Shown one piece after another: positions 52,304 to 61,139 of a stretch of 64,000 bases of DNA; the stretch's first letter is position 1; each line of letters starts with the position of its first letter. This DNA is from Parahaliea maris (GTDB taxonomy: Bacteria > Pseudomonadota > Gammaproteobacteria > Pseudomonadales > Halieaceae): the NCBI RefSeq assembly GCF_008064665.1, contig NZ_VRZA01000001.1, positions 950,170-1,014,169 of the forward strand, given 5' to 3'. The notes beneath the pieces were generated by a model. It was not told where the DNA came from, ran no database searches, and saw nothing but the letters and a program-made list of their open reading frames with translations. A program made the translations under genes and the position numbers.

Positions 52304-53683
52304 CTAGTCGATGGCGGCCAGCGCTTCCTCGAGCCGGGTTACCGCGATCACTTCCACCCCCTTGAGGGCGCCCCGCGGCGCGTTGCCCTTGGGCACAATG
52401 GCGCGGCGGAATCCGTGCTTGGCCGCCTCCGCCAGGCGCTCCTGGCCGCTGGGGACCGGGCGGATCTCACCGGACAGGCCCACCTCCCCGAAGATCACCA
52501 TGTCCCGCGGCAGCTGGCGGTCGCGGTAACTGGAGACAATGGCCAGCAGCAGGGCCAGATCGGCGCTGGTCTCCAGCACCTTGACCCCGCCCACCACGTT
52601 GGCGAACACGTCCTGGTCTCCCACCTGCAGCCCGCCGTGCCGGTGCAGTACCGCCAGCAGCATGGCCAGGCGATTCTGCTCCAGGCCCACGGCGACCCGC
52701 CGGGGGTTACCGAGCTGGCTGTCGTCGACCAGGGCCTGGATTTCCACCAGCAGGGGGCGGGTACCCTCCCACACCACCATCACCGCACTGCCCGAGGCGG
52801 GCTCGGTGCTGCGGTCGAGGAAAATGGCGGAGGGATTTTTAACCTCGCGCATGCCCTGCTCGGTCATGGCGAACACCCCGAGCTCGTTGACCGCACCAAA
52901 GCGGTTCTTCTGCCCGCGCAGGGTGCGGAAGCGGGAGTCCTGGCTGCCCTCCAGCAGGATGGAGCAGTCGATCATGTGTTCCAGCACCTTGGGCCCCGCC
53001 AGGGAGCCGTCCTTGGTGACATGCCCCACCAGGAACAACACCGTACCGGTCTGCTTGGCGAAGCGGGTGAGGTAAGCCGCACACTCGCGCACCTGGGACA
53101 CGCTGCCGGGAGCGGAGCTGATCCCCTCCGAATGCACTACCTGGATGGAGTCCACCACCAGCACCTTGGGCTGGTATTTTTCCGCCGCGGCGAGAATGGC
53201 CTCGACGCTGGTTTCGGACATCAGCCGCAGGCTGTCAGTGGGCAGCCCGAGACGGCGGGCGCGCATGGCCACCTGCTGCAGGGATTCCTCACCGGTGATA
53301 TAGAGCGCCTCCATGCCGGTGGCGAGGTGGCACATGGTCTGCAGCAGCAGGGTGCTCTTGCCGGCCCCGGGGTTGCCCCCCACCAGGATGGCCGAACCCG
53401 GCACCAGCCCGCCGCCGAGCACCCGGTCGAATTCCTCGGCGCCGCTGCTGAACCGGGGCAGCTCCTCCAGGTCGATGTCCGCCAGCACCCGGGCTTCCGC
53501 CAGGGCACCGGCAAACCCGGCCCGGCGGTCGTTGGCGGCGCGCGCGCTCCCGCCGGGGCGGGCGGGGCCCAGGCGCACTTCGCTGAGGGTGTTCCAGGCC
53601 CCGCAGTCGCTGCACTGGCCCTGCCACTTGGCGTAGTCCGAGCCGCAATCGTTACAGACGTAGGCGGTTTTGTTCTTGGCCAT
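52304..53683 (-). CDS. radA: DNA repair protein RadA (Sms)
   Basis: A 459-residue RecA-related ATPase that aids branch migration in recombinational repair. It has an N-terminal C4 zinc finger (YVCNDCGSDYAKWQGQCSDC), Walker A GGNPGAGKSTLLLQ, the RadA-specific KNRFG in RGQKNRFGAVNE, and a C-terminal Lon-protease-like domain. The length is normal. It is divergent from the DnaT-like gene; the 229 bases between them should hold both promoters, but none is clear. Confidence 0.97.
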   Translation of the reverse strand: MAKNKTAYVCNDCGSDYAKWQGQCSDCGAWNTLSEVRLGPARPGGSARAANDRRAGFAGALAEARVLADIDLEELPRFSSGAEEFDRVLGGGLVPGSAILVGGNPGAGKSTLLLQTMCHLATGMEALYITGEESLQQVAMRARRLGLPTDSLRLMSETSVEAILAAAEKYQPKVLVVDSIQVVHSEGISSAPGSVSQVRECAAYLTRFAKQTGTVLFLVGHVTKDGSLAGPKVLEHMIDCSILLEGSQDSRFRTLRGQKNRFGAVNELGVFAMTEQGMREVKNPSAIFLDRSTEPASGSAVMVVWEGTRPLLVEIQALVDDSQLGNPRRVAVGLEQNRLAMLLAVLHRHGGLQVGDQDVFANVVGGVKVLETSADLALLLAIVSSYRDRQLPRDMVIFGEVGLSGEIRPVPSGQERLAEAAKHGFRRAIVPKGNAPRGALKGVEVIAVTRLEEALAAID

Positions 53684-53912
53684 GGGCGGGGACGTTTCCT
53701 TGCACTGATTTTATCGCGGACCGGTTGTGGGCTTGCCGGCAAGCTCGGTATGCTACCAGACTTTCCCGGTGGTCCCGGCAACCCCCGGCGACCACCGCCT
53801 GCTGATTGCAAATACCTGTCGCCTGAAGGCACAGGTTGCGGCGCGACAGCGTACAATAACCACCCGATTCCTGCCGCGAGCGCCCTGGCGCCGCGACCAC
53901 AAGCGAGCCACC

Positions 53913-55088
53913 ATGTCCGATTCCTCCCTCGTCCCCGAACAGCAGCTGGTGTTTTCCCCCGGCCTGGCGGCGACCATCGGGCTGGAAGAGGCCATCCTGC
54001 TGCAACAACTGCACGCCCTGTTCCAGCACCGCCAGCCCAGCCACCGGGAGGGTTACGCCTGGCTGGAGGTGGAGCGCGGCTACCTGATGCGGCTGTTGCC
54101 CTTCTGGGAGCCCCCCCAGCTGCATCGCATCCTGCGCAGCCTGGTGGACAAGGGGGTGCTGCTGGTCGGCTCACCCCCCATACACTCCGCCGAGCGGTTG
54201 CTGTTCGCCCTTAACGAACCAACCCGCAGCGCGGCCCAACCGGGCGCCAACCGGACTGAGGCCGCTGGGCCTGGACCAGCGTTCGGTGGCGCAACCACGA
54301 CCGCGCCCGGAACCCCGCAGCGGCGCAGTGCCGCCACCCTGTCGGAAAACTGGGCGCCCAGCGAGGACCTGCTGCAACTGCTGGCCCTGAACCACAACAT
54401 ACCCCGGCAGTTCGCTATCGACCAACTGGAGGATTTCATCTTCTACTGGCGCGAGCGCGGTGAGAGCCACCACGCCTGGGAGAACAAATTCCGCCAGCAC
54501 GTGACCGGCGCCTGGCGCCGTCACCAGCAGCACCAGGCCGAGGCCGCCCGCGCGCCTGACAACCGCCCCCTCGACCGGGACTGGCGCCCCAGCGAGGACG
54601 CCCTGGAGATCATGACTCGCGGCGGGGTGGACCCGGACTTCATCGAGGAAGCCATCCCCGAGTTCATTCTCTACTGGCGGGAGCGCGGGGAGCCGCCGAA
54701 GGAACTGAACACCAAGTTCATCCAGCACATCCGCCTGCAGTGGGCCCGCTACAACAACGTGGCCCAGGGCGGCGAGCCCACCCCCATCCGCAGCGACTGG
54801 CAGCCGGACCGGGACGTCTACGACATCCTGCGCCTGTCACACATCGACGAGCAGTTCGCCCGCTCGCTGATACCGGAATTCATCGTCTACTGGCGCGACA
54901 GCGGCCAGGCCCACACCTCCTGGAACAGCAAGTTCCTGCAACATGTAAAATACCACTGGGCCAGACAGCACCAGATGCAACAGGCGGGACACAGCCATGA
55001 CCGACAACAGCCGGGACCTCATTCAACAGGTCGCACAAGGGATCGCAGCCTCGCGGACGACCTCAGCGACACCTCCTGGGCCAACTGA
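53913..55088 (+). CDS. Protein with three tandem DnaT-like domains
   Basis: A 391-residue protein. The N-terminal 90 residues (LEEAILLQQLHALFQH, HRILRSLVDKGVLLVG) look like a winged-helix domain. Three copies of a DnaT-type single-strand-DNA/primosome module follow at about 146-203, 224-281 and 296-353, each with W-x-P-[SD]-x-D near its start, an EFIxYWRERG-like core and a KFxQHV-x3-W end. DnaT of E. coli has one. The start at 53913 is chosen because coding similarity begins there. It overlaps the next gene by 92 bases in a different frame. Proposed role: helicase loading or primosome restart, since dnaB is 0.5 kb away. Confidence 0.82.
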   Translation: MSDSSLVPEQQLVFSPGLAATIGLEEAILLQQLHALFQHRQPSHREGYAWLEVERGYLMRLLPFWEPPQLHRILRSLVDKGVLLVGSPPIHSAERLLFALNEPTRSAAQPGANRTEAAGPGPAFGGATTTAPGTPQRRSAATLSENWAPSEDLLQLLALNHNIPRQFAIDQLEDFIFYWRERGESHHAWENKFRQHVTGAWRRHQQHQAEAARAPDNRPLDRDWRPSEDALEIMTRGGVDPDFIEEAIPEFILYWRERGEPPKELNTKFIQHIRLQWARYNNVAQGGEPTPIRSDWQPDRDVYDILRLSHIDEQFARSLIPEFIVYWRDSGQAHTSWNSKFLQHVKYHWARQHQMQQAGHSHDRQQPGPHSTGRTRDRSLADDLSDTSWAN

Positions 55089-55671
55089 GGCCGAGCGCCC
55101 GCCGGCCGCGGCGGAGCAGGTGGAGGCCATTAACCAGGTCTTCGCGCTGTTCCGCCTGAACTACCACAACCAGTACTACGCGGCCTTCCCGGACGCGGAA
55201 CAGCTGAAGCAGATCAAGAAGCTATGGCTGGACTCCCTGCGCGACTACCCGGTGGAACAGATCCTGCGCGGCGCCCGCCACGCGATCGAGCACAGTGAAT
55301 ACTTACCCACTCTCAACAGGATGCACGAGTGCTGTCAGGCGGGTCTCGCCGAATTCGGCCTGCCCTCGACCCGCGACGCTTACCGGGAGGCCTGCAATGC
55401 GCCCTCCCCGAAGGCGGCCCAGCGCTGGTCACATCCGGCGGTCTACCTGGCGGGGCGGGACAGTGAGTGGTTTTTCCTGGCCAACAATACGGAGCAGAAA
55501 GCACTGCCGGTATTTGAGCGGCATTACCGGGAGTACTGTGCGCGGGTGATGCGGGGGGAGCAGCTGACGATTCCGCCGGAGCAGGCGCTGGAGCATCATG
55601 AGGCGGCTCCCCTTCCTGTGGAGGAGCAGTTGGCGCAGTTGAAGAAGTTGCGGGAGGAGACGGGGATTTAG
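54997..55671 (+). CDS. Lambda P-like helicase-loader protein
   Basis: A 224-residue protein. After a 40-residue flexible N-terminus, the segment EQVEAINQVFALFRLNYHNQ, KQIKKLWLDSLRDYP and HSEYLPTLNRMHECCQ match the replication protein P family of phage lambda, which loads DnaB. No ATP-binding motif is visible. It overlaps the tandem DnaT-like gene by 92 bases and lies next to dnaB (convergent), so a chromosomal loader role is plausible. A domesticated phage gene is the alternative origin. Confidence 0.75.
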   Translation: MTDNSRDLIQQVAQGIAASRTTSATPPGPTEAERPPAAAEQVEAINQVFALFRLNYHNQYYAAFPDAEQLKQIKKLWLDSLRDYPVEQILRGARHAIEHSEYLPTLNRMHECCQAGLAEFGLPSTRDAYREACNAPSPKAAQRWSHPAVYLAGRDSEWFFLANNTEQKALPVFERHYREYCARVMRGEQLTIPPEQALEHHEAAPLPVEEQLAQLKKLREETGI

Positions 55672-55722
55672 CTGTTTTCTGGCTCTAGATGGCCTGAATC
55701 GCGAGTTCCGCCGCGGAGATCA

Positions 55723-55816
55723 TCCGGTAGCGTTTTTCCGGACACGCTGCAAGTACATCCATGTACGCTTCTAATCGGCATCCATGCCTCATAGAGTCCG
55801 GAAAAACGCTACCGGA
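55723..55816. repeat. Hairpin repeat element A (perfect 21-base arms)
   Basis: Perfectly complementary 21-base arms at 55723-55743 and 55796-55816 (around CCGGTAGCGTTTTTCCGG) enclose a core with GCTGCAAGTACATCCATGTA and a CATCCATG. The same core, inverted, occurs in element B, but the arms there are different. Together they occupy most of the 488-base gap between the lambda-P-like gene and dnaB, which has no credible gene. Confidence 0.8.
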
Positions 55817-55996
55817 CGCTCACCGCTCTTTCGGTACTACGTAAGTTAATTCGGTCACGTCTGCATCACTGCGTCACACGCCCGCACGAATAAAGCCCTT
55901 GCACGGAAACCGCCCTGGCTTTTATTACGAATTGTGCAATTCGGGATTCCGCAAAGGAATGCGTTCGACATGACGAGTATCAAAGTGCGCAATCAA

Positions 55997-56110
55997 GCAG
56001 TGGCTGTCTGGGTGAGCCTGGACGGACTCTGTGAGACATGGATGTCGAGCAGAAGCGTACATGGATGTACTTGCAGCGTGTCCGGGAAGGCTCACCCAGA
56101 CAGCCACTGC
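55997..56110. repeat. Hairpin repeat element B (perfect 23-base arms)
   Basis: Perfect 23-base arms at 55997-56019 and 56088-56110 (around GGCTGTCTGGGTGAGCC) enclose, in reverse orientation, the core seen in element A (TACATGGATGTACTTGCAGC, ACATGGATGT). The arms share no sequence with those of element A. It lies 50 bases from the dnaB stop codon and may end dnaB transcription. Confidence 0.8.
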
Positions 56111-56159
56111 GAAAAGGGTGGCACCACCCGAGAACGAAGCGAATCTGGAACAAGCCGCC

Positions 56160-57596
56160 CTACTCGTACCCGTCGTAAGACCCCCGCGCCAGATTCTCAA
56201 AGCGCGTAAACTGCCCCACAAACGCCAGCCGGCACGTCCCGATGGGCCCGTTCCGCTGCTTGCCGATGATAATTTCGGCGACGCCCTTGTCCGGCGAGTC
56301 CTCGTTGTAGACCTCGTCCCGGTAGATGAACATGATCACGTCCGCATCCTGCTCGATCGCGCCCGATTCCCGCAGATCTGAGTTCACCGGGCGCTTGTTG
56401 GGGCGCTGCTCCAGTGAGCGGTTGAGCTGTGACAGGGCCACCATCGGGCAGGTGAACTCCTTGGCGATGGCCTTCAGGTTACGGGAGATCTCCGAGATCT
56501 CCGCCGTCCGCCCCTCAGAAGAGCCTGCCACCTGCATCAGCTGCAGGTAGTCCACCATCACCATGCCGATCTCACCGTGTTCGCGGGCGATACGGCGCAC
56601 CCGGCTGCGCATTTCCGTGGGAGTCAGGGCCGGGGTATCGTCGATGAACAGGGGGGCGTCCTTGAGCTTGGCCACGGCGGCGCTGAGCTTGGGCCAGTCT
56701 TCCTGTTCCAGCTTGCCGTTACGGATGCGGGTCTGGTCGATCTTGCCGATGGACGACAGCATACGAATCACCAGCTGCTCCGCGGGCATCTCCATGGAGA
56801 ACACCAGGATGGGCTTTTTCTGGCCCAGCACGGCGTTCTCTACCAGGTTCATGGCAAAACTGGTTTTACCCATGGAGGGGCGGCCGGCGACGATGACCAG
56901 GTCGGAGGGCTGCAGACCGGAGGTCATGCCGTCGAGGTCGGTGAAGCCGCTGGACAGGCCGGTGATGTCACCGCCGGAGGTAAACAGCTCCTCGATGCGC
57001 TCGATGGCTGCCTGCAACAGCGGGTTGACGTCCCGCGGACCACCGGCCTTGGGGCCGTGCTCGGAAATCTGCATGATGAGGCGTTCGGCCTCATCGAGGA
57101 GTTCGTCGGAACTGCGCCCCTCGGGATTGAAACCGCTCTCGGCGATTTCCTGGGCGGCGTCGATCAGCTTGCGCAGGGCGGCCCGTTCGCGCACCACCTT
57201 GGCGTAGGCCCGGATATTGGAGGCACTGGGAGTGCTGCTGGCCAATTCGGCCAGGTAGGCCACGCCACCCGCCGCTTCCAGCTCGCCGGCGGCGGTGAGC
57301 TTGTCGGCCACGGTGATCACATCCACCGGCTCCACCGCTTCGGCGAGGGAGGCGATATGGCGGAAAATCAGCCGGTGATCGGGGCGGTAGAAATCGGAGG
57401 CGGTAACCGCCTCGGCCACGGAATCCCAGACATCGCCCGCCAGCAGAAGCCCGCCCAGTACCGACTGCTCTGCCTCAATGGAGTGGGGCTGCATCTTGAT
57501 CCGGGCGACCTCGCGGTCACCGCGGTCGTAATCCATCGGCGGGGGCGCTTCGACGAGGTCAGTGGGCAGGTCGACGGGATAGTCGGGTTCGTTCAT
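56160..57596 (-). CDS. dnaB: Replicative DNA helicase DnaB
   Basis: A 478-residue hexameric helicase. The N-terminal domain has PHSIEAEQSVLGGLLL; the RecA-like domain has Walker A AGRPSMGKTSFAMN, FSMEMPAEQLVIRMLS, VMVDYLQLMQ and the DLRESGAIEQDADVIMFIYR block. The ATG at 57596 is preferred to a GTG at 57626 by family length, though neither has a strong RBS. It follows the rpsF-rpsR-DUF2232-rplI operon, separated by a terminator, as in Pseudomonas. No intein is present. Confidence 0.97.
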   Translation of the reverse strand: MNEPDYPVDLPTDLVEAPPPMDYDRGDREVARIKMQPHSIEAEQSVLGGLLLAGDVWDSVAEAVTASDFYRPDHRLIFRHIASLAEAVEPVDVITVADKLTAAGELEAAGGVAYLAELASSTPSASNIRAYAKVVRERAALRKLIDAAQEIAESGFNPEGRSSDELLDEAERLIMQISEHGPKAGGPRDVNPLLQAAIERIEELFTSGGDITGLSSGFTDLDGMTSGLQPSDLVIVAGRPSMGKTSFAMNLVENAVLGQKKPILVFSMEMPAEQLVIRMLSSIGKIDQTRIRNGKLEQEDWPKLSAAVAKLKDAPLFIDDTPALTPTEMRSRVRRIAREHGEIGMVMVDYLQLMQVAGSSEGRTAEISEISRNLKAIAKEFTCPMVALSQLNRSLEQRPNKRPVNSDLRESGAIEQDADVIMFIYRDEVYNEDSPDKGVAEIIIGKQRNGPIGTCRLAFVGQFTRFENLARGSYDGYE

Positions 57597-57681
57597 GGTC
57601 GCGACGGTTCGGGTGGCCGGCTGCACAGAGTAAACAATTCAGCCCGCTGAATGAAGCGACAAGCGAACCTGTGCACCTTAC

Positions 57682-57714
57682 AAAAACGACTACACCGGCT
57701 CGAAGCCGGTGTAG
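57682..57714 (-). terminator. Rho-independent terminator after rplI
   Basis: On the minus strand CTACACCGGC-TTCGA-GCCGGTGTAG forms a 10-bp stem with a 5-base loop, followed by TCGTTTTTG. It lies 61 bases downstream of the rplI stop and separates the ribosomal operon from dnaB. Confidence 0.85.
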
Positions 57715-57774
57715 AGGGAGCCACCGGCCCGCCCGCGGATATCACGGGGCAGTCCGGCAAATCAGGGGCGTAGC

Positions 57775-58224
57775 TTACTCGGCTACAACCGCGATGGTGA
57801 CGGTCGCGGTAACGTCGCCGTGAACCTGGATGTCCACTTCGAACTCGCCCAGCTCACGCAGGGCGCCTTCGGGCAGGCGAACTTCAGATTTGTCGACCTC
57901 AGCGCCAGCAGCAGTCAGGGCCTCGGCGATGTCGCGGGTACCGATGGAACCGAACAGTTTGCCTTCTTCACCGGCGTTGGCGCCAATGGACACGCCTTCC
58001 AGTGCACTCAGGGCCTCGGCGCGTTTCTCGGCAGCAGCTAGGGCTTCTGCGGCAGCGGCTTCGAGATCAGCGCGACGCGCTTCGAACTCGGCAATGTTGG
58101 CTTCGGTGGCCGGAACCGCTTTGCCCTGGGGTACCAGGAAGTTGCGGCCGTAGCCTGCTTTGACGTCAACCTTGTCGCCCAGGCCACCCAGGTTAACGAT
58201 GTTTTCCAGCAAAATGACTTCCAT
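57775..58224 (-). CDS. rplI: 50S ribosomal protein L9
   Basis: A 149-residue ribosomal protein. [20 protein letters not shown] and [16 protein letters not shown] are the N-terminal rRNA-binding domain; a long alanine-rich connecting helix and the C-terminal domain ([20 protein letters not shown]) follow. Length and order (rpsF, rpsR, DUF2232, rplI) are normal. The start codon is followed by the expected conserved sequence. Confidence 0.98.
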   Translation of the reverse strand: MEVILLENIVNLGGLGDKVDVKAGYGRNFLVPQGKAVPATEANIAEFEARRADLEAAAAEALAAAEKRAEALSALEGVSIGANAGEEGKLFGSIGTRDIAEALTAAGAEVDKSEVRLPEGALRELGEFEVDIQVHGDVTATVTIAVVAE

Positions 58225-58319
58225 CTTACTTTCCTCTGTCTACGGGGAGCGAGCTCCCGCGGTTATCAAATTCGTCTGTTTCGTTCTGCACTCATTAAGA
58301 GTGCCGGCCGTCGTGTTGC

Positions 58320-59201
58320 TCAGTCCTGGCTATCGCCATTGGACTTCGCCACCCAGCGCTGGCGAAAGCGCAGCCAGCTGTCGGCAATTGCCGCGGCCAC
58401 AACGGCCAGCTTCACCGGGTCCAGGAACAGCCACAGCAGGTAAAACACTATGAGCCATCCACTGCCCTGCCCGCGCCACGCCACCCGGGCGTGAACCAGC
58501 GCGAGGCCGGCGAAGTTGAGCGGGATCAAGCAGATCACCGCCCAGGTTCTGTATTCCACCCCGAGGCTGGCCAGGGCCAGGGCCGCGAGGGTCAGTGCCA
58601 GCGTTACCGCGGGCGGGTAGTACAGGGCCCGGAACTCGGTAGCGAAACCACCCGGGTTGTACAGCACTGCCTGCCACCAGCGCGCCAGCAGCAAACAGGC
58701 AATGGACAGCAGGCTGGTCGCCGCGCCCATCATGCCGGCGATCTGCGCGGCGGTCGGCCTTACCAGTTCAACCGCCGCCTGCTGGTCCTGCGTGGCCAAC
58801 TGCTGCTCCAGGGTGGTGAGGAACTGGTCAAAGAACCCCACCATCTGGGCCAGCAGGTCCTGACCGAAAGCGATCAGGCCGAGGCCGGTCACCGCCCCCA
58901 GGGGGACAGCGGCGAGTACCGTCACCGGCAGACTCACCGTGGTGCGCAGCACCAGTGCCAGTACCGCGGTGGATACCAGCAGGGCCAGTGGGCCGCTGTC
59001 GCCAAAGACGAACATCAACGTACCCGCCGGCAGCAGGGCCCACAGCAACAGCCAGGCACCCTGTCCTGCGCCCTTGCGCAGGGTGACCAGCGCGACAACC
59101 GCGGCGCTGATCCAGCAAAGCATCAGGCTTCCGGCGCTGGCCACTGCTACCAGCAGCGCCTGGAAGCGTCCGCGCATGACGAATTCGGCGAGGGCTTTCA
59201 C
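58320..59201 (-). CDS. DUF2232/YybS-like membrane protein
   Basis: A 293-residue integral membrane protein with about eight helices. Position between rpsR and rplI, size, and the WLLLWALLPAG and YPPAVTLALTLAALALASLG segments match the DUF2232 membrane protein found at this locus in Pseudomonas and relatives. Its function is unknown. It lies 95 bases after rplI's start and 60 bases from rpsR in the ribosomal operon. Confidence 0.85.
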   Translation of the reverse strand: MKALAEFVMRGRFQALLVAVASAGSLMLCWISAAVVALVTLRKGAGQGAWLLLWALLPAGTLMFVFGDSGPLALLVSTAVLALVLRTTVSLPVTVLAAVPLGAVTGLGLIAFGQDLLAQMVGFFDQFLTTLEQQLATQDQQAAVELVRPTAAQIAGMMGAATSLLSIACLLLARWWQAVLYNPGGFATEFRALYYPPAVTLALTLAALALASLGVEYRTWAVICLIPLNFAGLALVHARVAWRGQGSGWLIVFYLLWLFLDPVKLAVVAAAIADSWLRFRQRWVAKSNGDSQD

Positions 59202-59261
59202 TGCAAGCCCGTCCGAAGGCCCATTGAGGGGCTCAGTACGGCGCGGAAGATAAGCTACTGC

Positions 59262-59489
59262 TTACTGGTGTGAGTCCGTGTAGGGCAGCAGGGCCAGGAA
59301 GCGCGCACGCTTCACAGCGGTAGCCAGCTGACGCTGGTACTTGGCCTTGGTGCCAGTGATGCGGCTCGGTACGATCTTGCCGGTTTCGGAAATGTAGGCC
59401 TTCAGGGTGTCGAGATCCTTGTAATCGATCTCTTTAACGCCTTCGGCGGTGAAGCGGCAAAACTTACGGCGACGGAAAAAACGTGCCAT
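59262..59489 (-). CDS. rpsR: 30S ribosomal protein S18
   Basis: A 75-residue basic protein: [59 protein letters not shown]. This is canonical S18, which binds with S6 in the 30S platform. It is the second gene of the rpsF operon. Confidence 0.98.
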   Translation of the reverse strand: MARFFRRRKFCRFTAEGVKEIDYKDLDTLKAYISETGKIVPSRITGTKAKYQRQLATAVKRARFLALLPYTDSHQ

Positions 59490-59543
59490 GGTAAATACTC
59501 CTTTCTAAGCTCGGTCGTTACAGAAGAAGATGAGGGCACTGCC

Positions 59544-59969
59544 TTACTCGGCTGCGGCTTCCTCGGTCTTCTCCTCGGCGGATGATTCCTCGCGGGCCTT
59601 GTCGGCCGCCTGGCGTTCTTCGTAGCGGGTCTTGCGCTCGCGACTTTCTTTCTCGGCCTTCATGATGAAGGACTCGTCAGTCACGGCTTCGTCGCGACGA
59701 ATGACCAGGTTACGGATCACGGCGTCGTTGTAACGGAAGGTGGTGGTGAGCTCTTCCATGGCGTCATTGGACGCTTCCACGTTCATCAGCACGTAGTGTG
59801 CTTTGTGGATTTTGTTGATGGGGTAAGCCAGCTGGCGGCGGCCCCAGTCTTCCAGGCGGTGTACGCTGCCACCGTCTTTCTGGATGGTGTTGGAGTAGCG
59901 CTCGATCATGCCGGGCACTTGTTCGGACTGGTCCGGGTGGACCATAAACACGATTTCGTAATGACGCAT
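59544..59969 (-). CDS. rpsF: 30S ribosomal protein S6
   Basis: A 141-residue protein starting [20 protein letters not shown]. The ATG at 59969 has AAGGAG 6 bases upstream, so the longer frame to 59996 is not used. [20 protein letters not shown] is the S6 core. The C-terminal tail of about 40 residues is Glu/Ala/Lys-rich, as in proteins polyglutamated by RimK. This is of interest because a RimB-like protein is encoded at 21281 without a visible rimK. Confidence 0.98.
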   Translation of the reverse strand: MRHYEIVFMVHPDQSEQVPGMIERYSNTIQKDGGSVHRLEDWGRRQLAYPINKIHKAHYVLMNVEASNDAMEELTTTFRYNDAVIRNLVIRRDEAVTDESFIMKAEKESRERKTRYEERQAADKAREESSAEEKTEEAAAE

Positions 59970-60099
59970 TATTTGCTCCTTACGGGTTAATGCCACCCGT
60001 CAATCCCGAAGGAAGCGGTGTGGCAAGGAGATCGGCGGGTCAGACCCACCGGGTAAAATTCGAGGCGCGGATTCTACTGGCTTTATTTGGTGGGTGCAA
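59970..60099 (-). promoter_or_regulatory. rpsF operon promoter and leader with possible S6:S18 motif
   Basis: On the minus strand TTGCAC (60099-60094) and TAGAAT (60076-60071) are separated by 17 bases, a good sigma-70 promoter; transcription would begin near 60064. The roughly 95-base leader contains two potential hairpins: one with GGTGGGTC and GACCCGCC arms, and one with ACGGGT and ACCCGT arms directly before the Shine-Dalgarno. S6:S18 autoregulatory leaders are known at this position in many bacteria; whether this one matches that motif needs covariance scoring. Confidence 0.55.
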
Positions 60100-60166
60100 C
60101 ACCTTTCAGGCCATCAGTGTCCGGGGATGCCGATCGGTCCTGGATGAGCACTCCGTAGGACGGTCC

Positions 60167-60269
60167 GGCGACGGCAGGCGGCCTCCGAGACACGCCGTGA
60201 ACCCGTCCGTGGGGGCTCGACAACGGCATCCATGCCGTTGACGGTCTCTCTGGCCGCCTCCCGTCACCG
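60167..60269. repeat. Hairpin repeat element C
   Basis: Imperfect complementary arms (AGGCGGCC region at left, GGCCGCCT at right, plus GAGAC/GTCTC) enclose a core CACGCCGTGAACCCGTCCGT followed by GGCATCCATGCC. The layout is the same as in elements A and B: arms, a first small palindrome, a CATCCATG palindrome, arms. It fills the gap between rlmB and the rpsF promoter. The remaining bases to 60373 show nothing recognisable. Confidence 0.65.
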
Positions 60270-60373
60270 CACCTGATACGGGGCGAGCTTCCTGGAGCGA
60301 ACCCTCATACCTTTCAGCTGGATATTGCCCCTATCCGATACCGGGCGCGACGGGGCGAGTAGCGACTCAACTT

Positions 60374-61120
60374 TCAGCCCAGCCGCTGCCTTCTCGCCTC
60401 AAACAGACAGATACCGGTCGCCACCGACACATTCAGGCTGCTCACGGAGCCTGCCATGGGCAGGTGCACCAGGTGATCGCAGGCTTCACGGGTCAGGCGG
60501 CGCATACCCTCCCCTTCGGCGCCCATGATCAGGGCGATGGGCCCCTTGAGGTCGGCTTCATAGAGGGACTGGTCTGCCTCGCCGGCAGCGCCGTAGAGCC
60601 AGACGCCGCGTTCTTTCAGGGCTTCGAGGGTGCGGGCGATATTGGTGACCCGCACGAAGGGCACGACTTCCGCGGCGCCGCAGGCGACTTTGCGGGCGGT
60701 GGGGCTGAGGTCGGCGGATTTGTCCTTGGGCACGACGACGGCGTCGACGCCGGCGGCGTCGGCGCTGCGCAGGCAGGCGCCGAGGTTGTGGGGGTCGGTG
60801 ACGCCGTCGAGGACGAGGATGAAGGCCGGGGTGTCGGCTTCGTCGACGTGGCGCAGGAGGTCGGCCTCCTGCCACAGGTTGGCGTCCTCTCCCGCAGCGG
60901 GCAGGGCCTCGGCGACGACGCCCTGGTGGCGGCCGGAGACGAGCTCGTCGAGGGCTTTGCGCGGGACGCGCTGGATGTTGACGCCCTGGTTGCGGGCCAG
61001 CTCGAGGAGCGCTTTGACGCGCTTGTCTTCCCGGCCCTGCTGCACCAGCAGGCGCTGGACGCTGCCGGCGCGGCGGCGCAGGAGGGCGTCGACGGCGTGA
61101 ATGCCATATATATGTTGCAT
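60374..61120 (-). CDS. rlmB: 23S rRNA (guanosine-2251-2'-O) methyltransferase
   Basis: A 248-residue SPOUT methyltransferase. The N-terminal L30e-like domain (IYGIHAVDALLRRRAGSVQR) and the knotted domain with LDGVTDPHNLGACLRSADAA, LIMGAEGEGMRRLTREACD and PMAGSVSSLNVSVATGI (cofactor loops) are intact. It modifies G2251 in the peptidyl-transferase region of 23S rRNA. It follows rnr by 19 bases; rnr-rlmB is a conserved pair. Confidence 0.96.
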   Translation of the reverse strand: MQHIYGIHAVDALLRRRAGSVQRLLVQQGREDKRVKALLELARNQGVNIQRVPRKALDELVSGRHQGVVAEALPAAGEDANLWQEADLLRHVDEADTPAFILVLDGVTDPHNLGACLRSADAAGVDAVVVPKDKSADLSPTARKVACGAAEVVPFVRVTNIARTLEALKERGVWLYGAAGEADQSLYEADLKGPIALIMGAEGEGMRRLTREACDHLVHLPMAGSVSSLNVSVATGICLFEARRQRLG

Positions 61121-61139
61121 GATGTTGTTCTGGCTCTAA

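Noticed and set aside
55723..56110. CRISPR-like repeats
   Set aside because: Only two inverted copies of a core with hairpin arms, no regular spacers and no cas genes.
55925..56221. Minus-strand open frame of 98 codons after dnaB
   Set aside because: It crosses hairpin element B and its translation follows the palindrome rather than any protein pattern.
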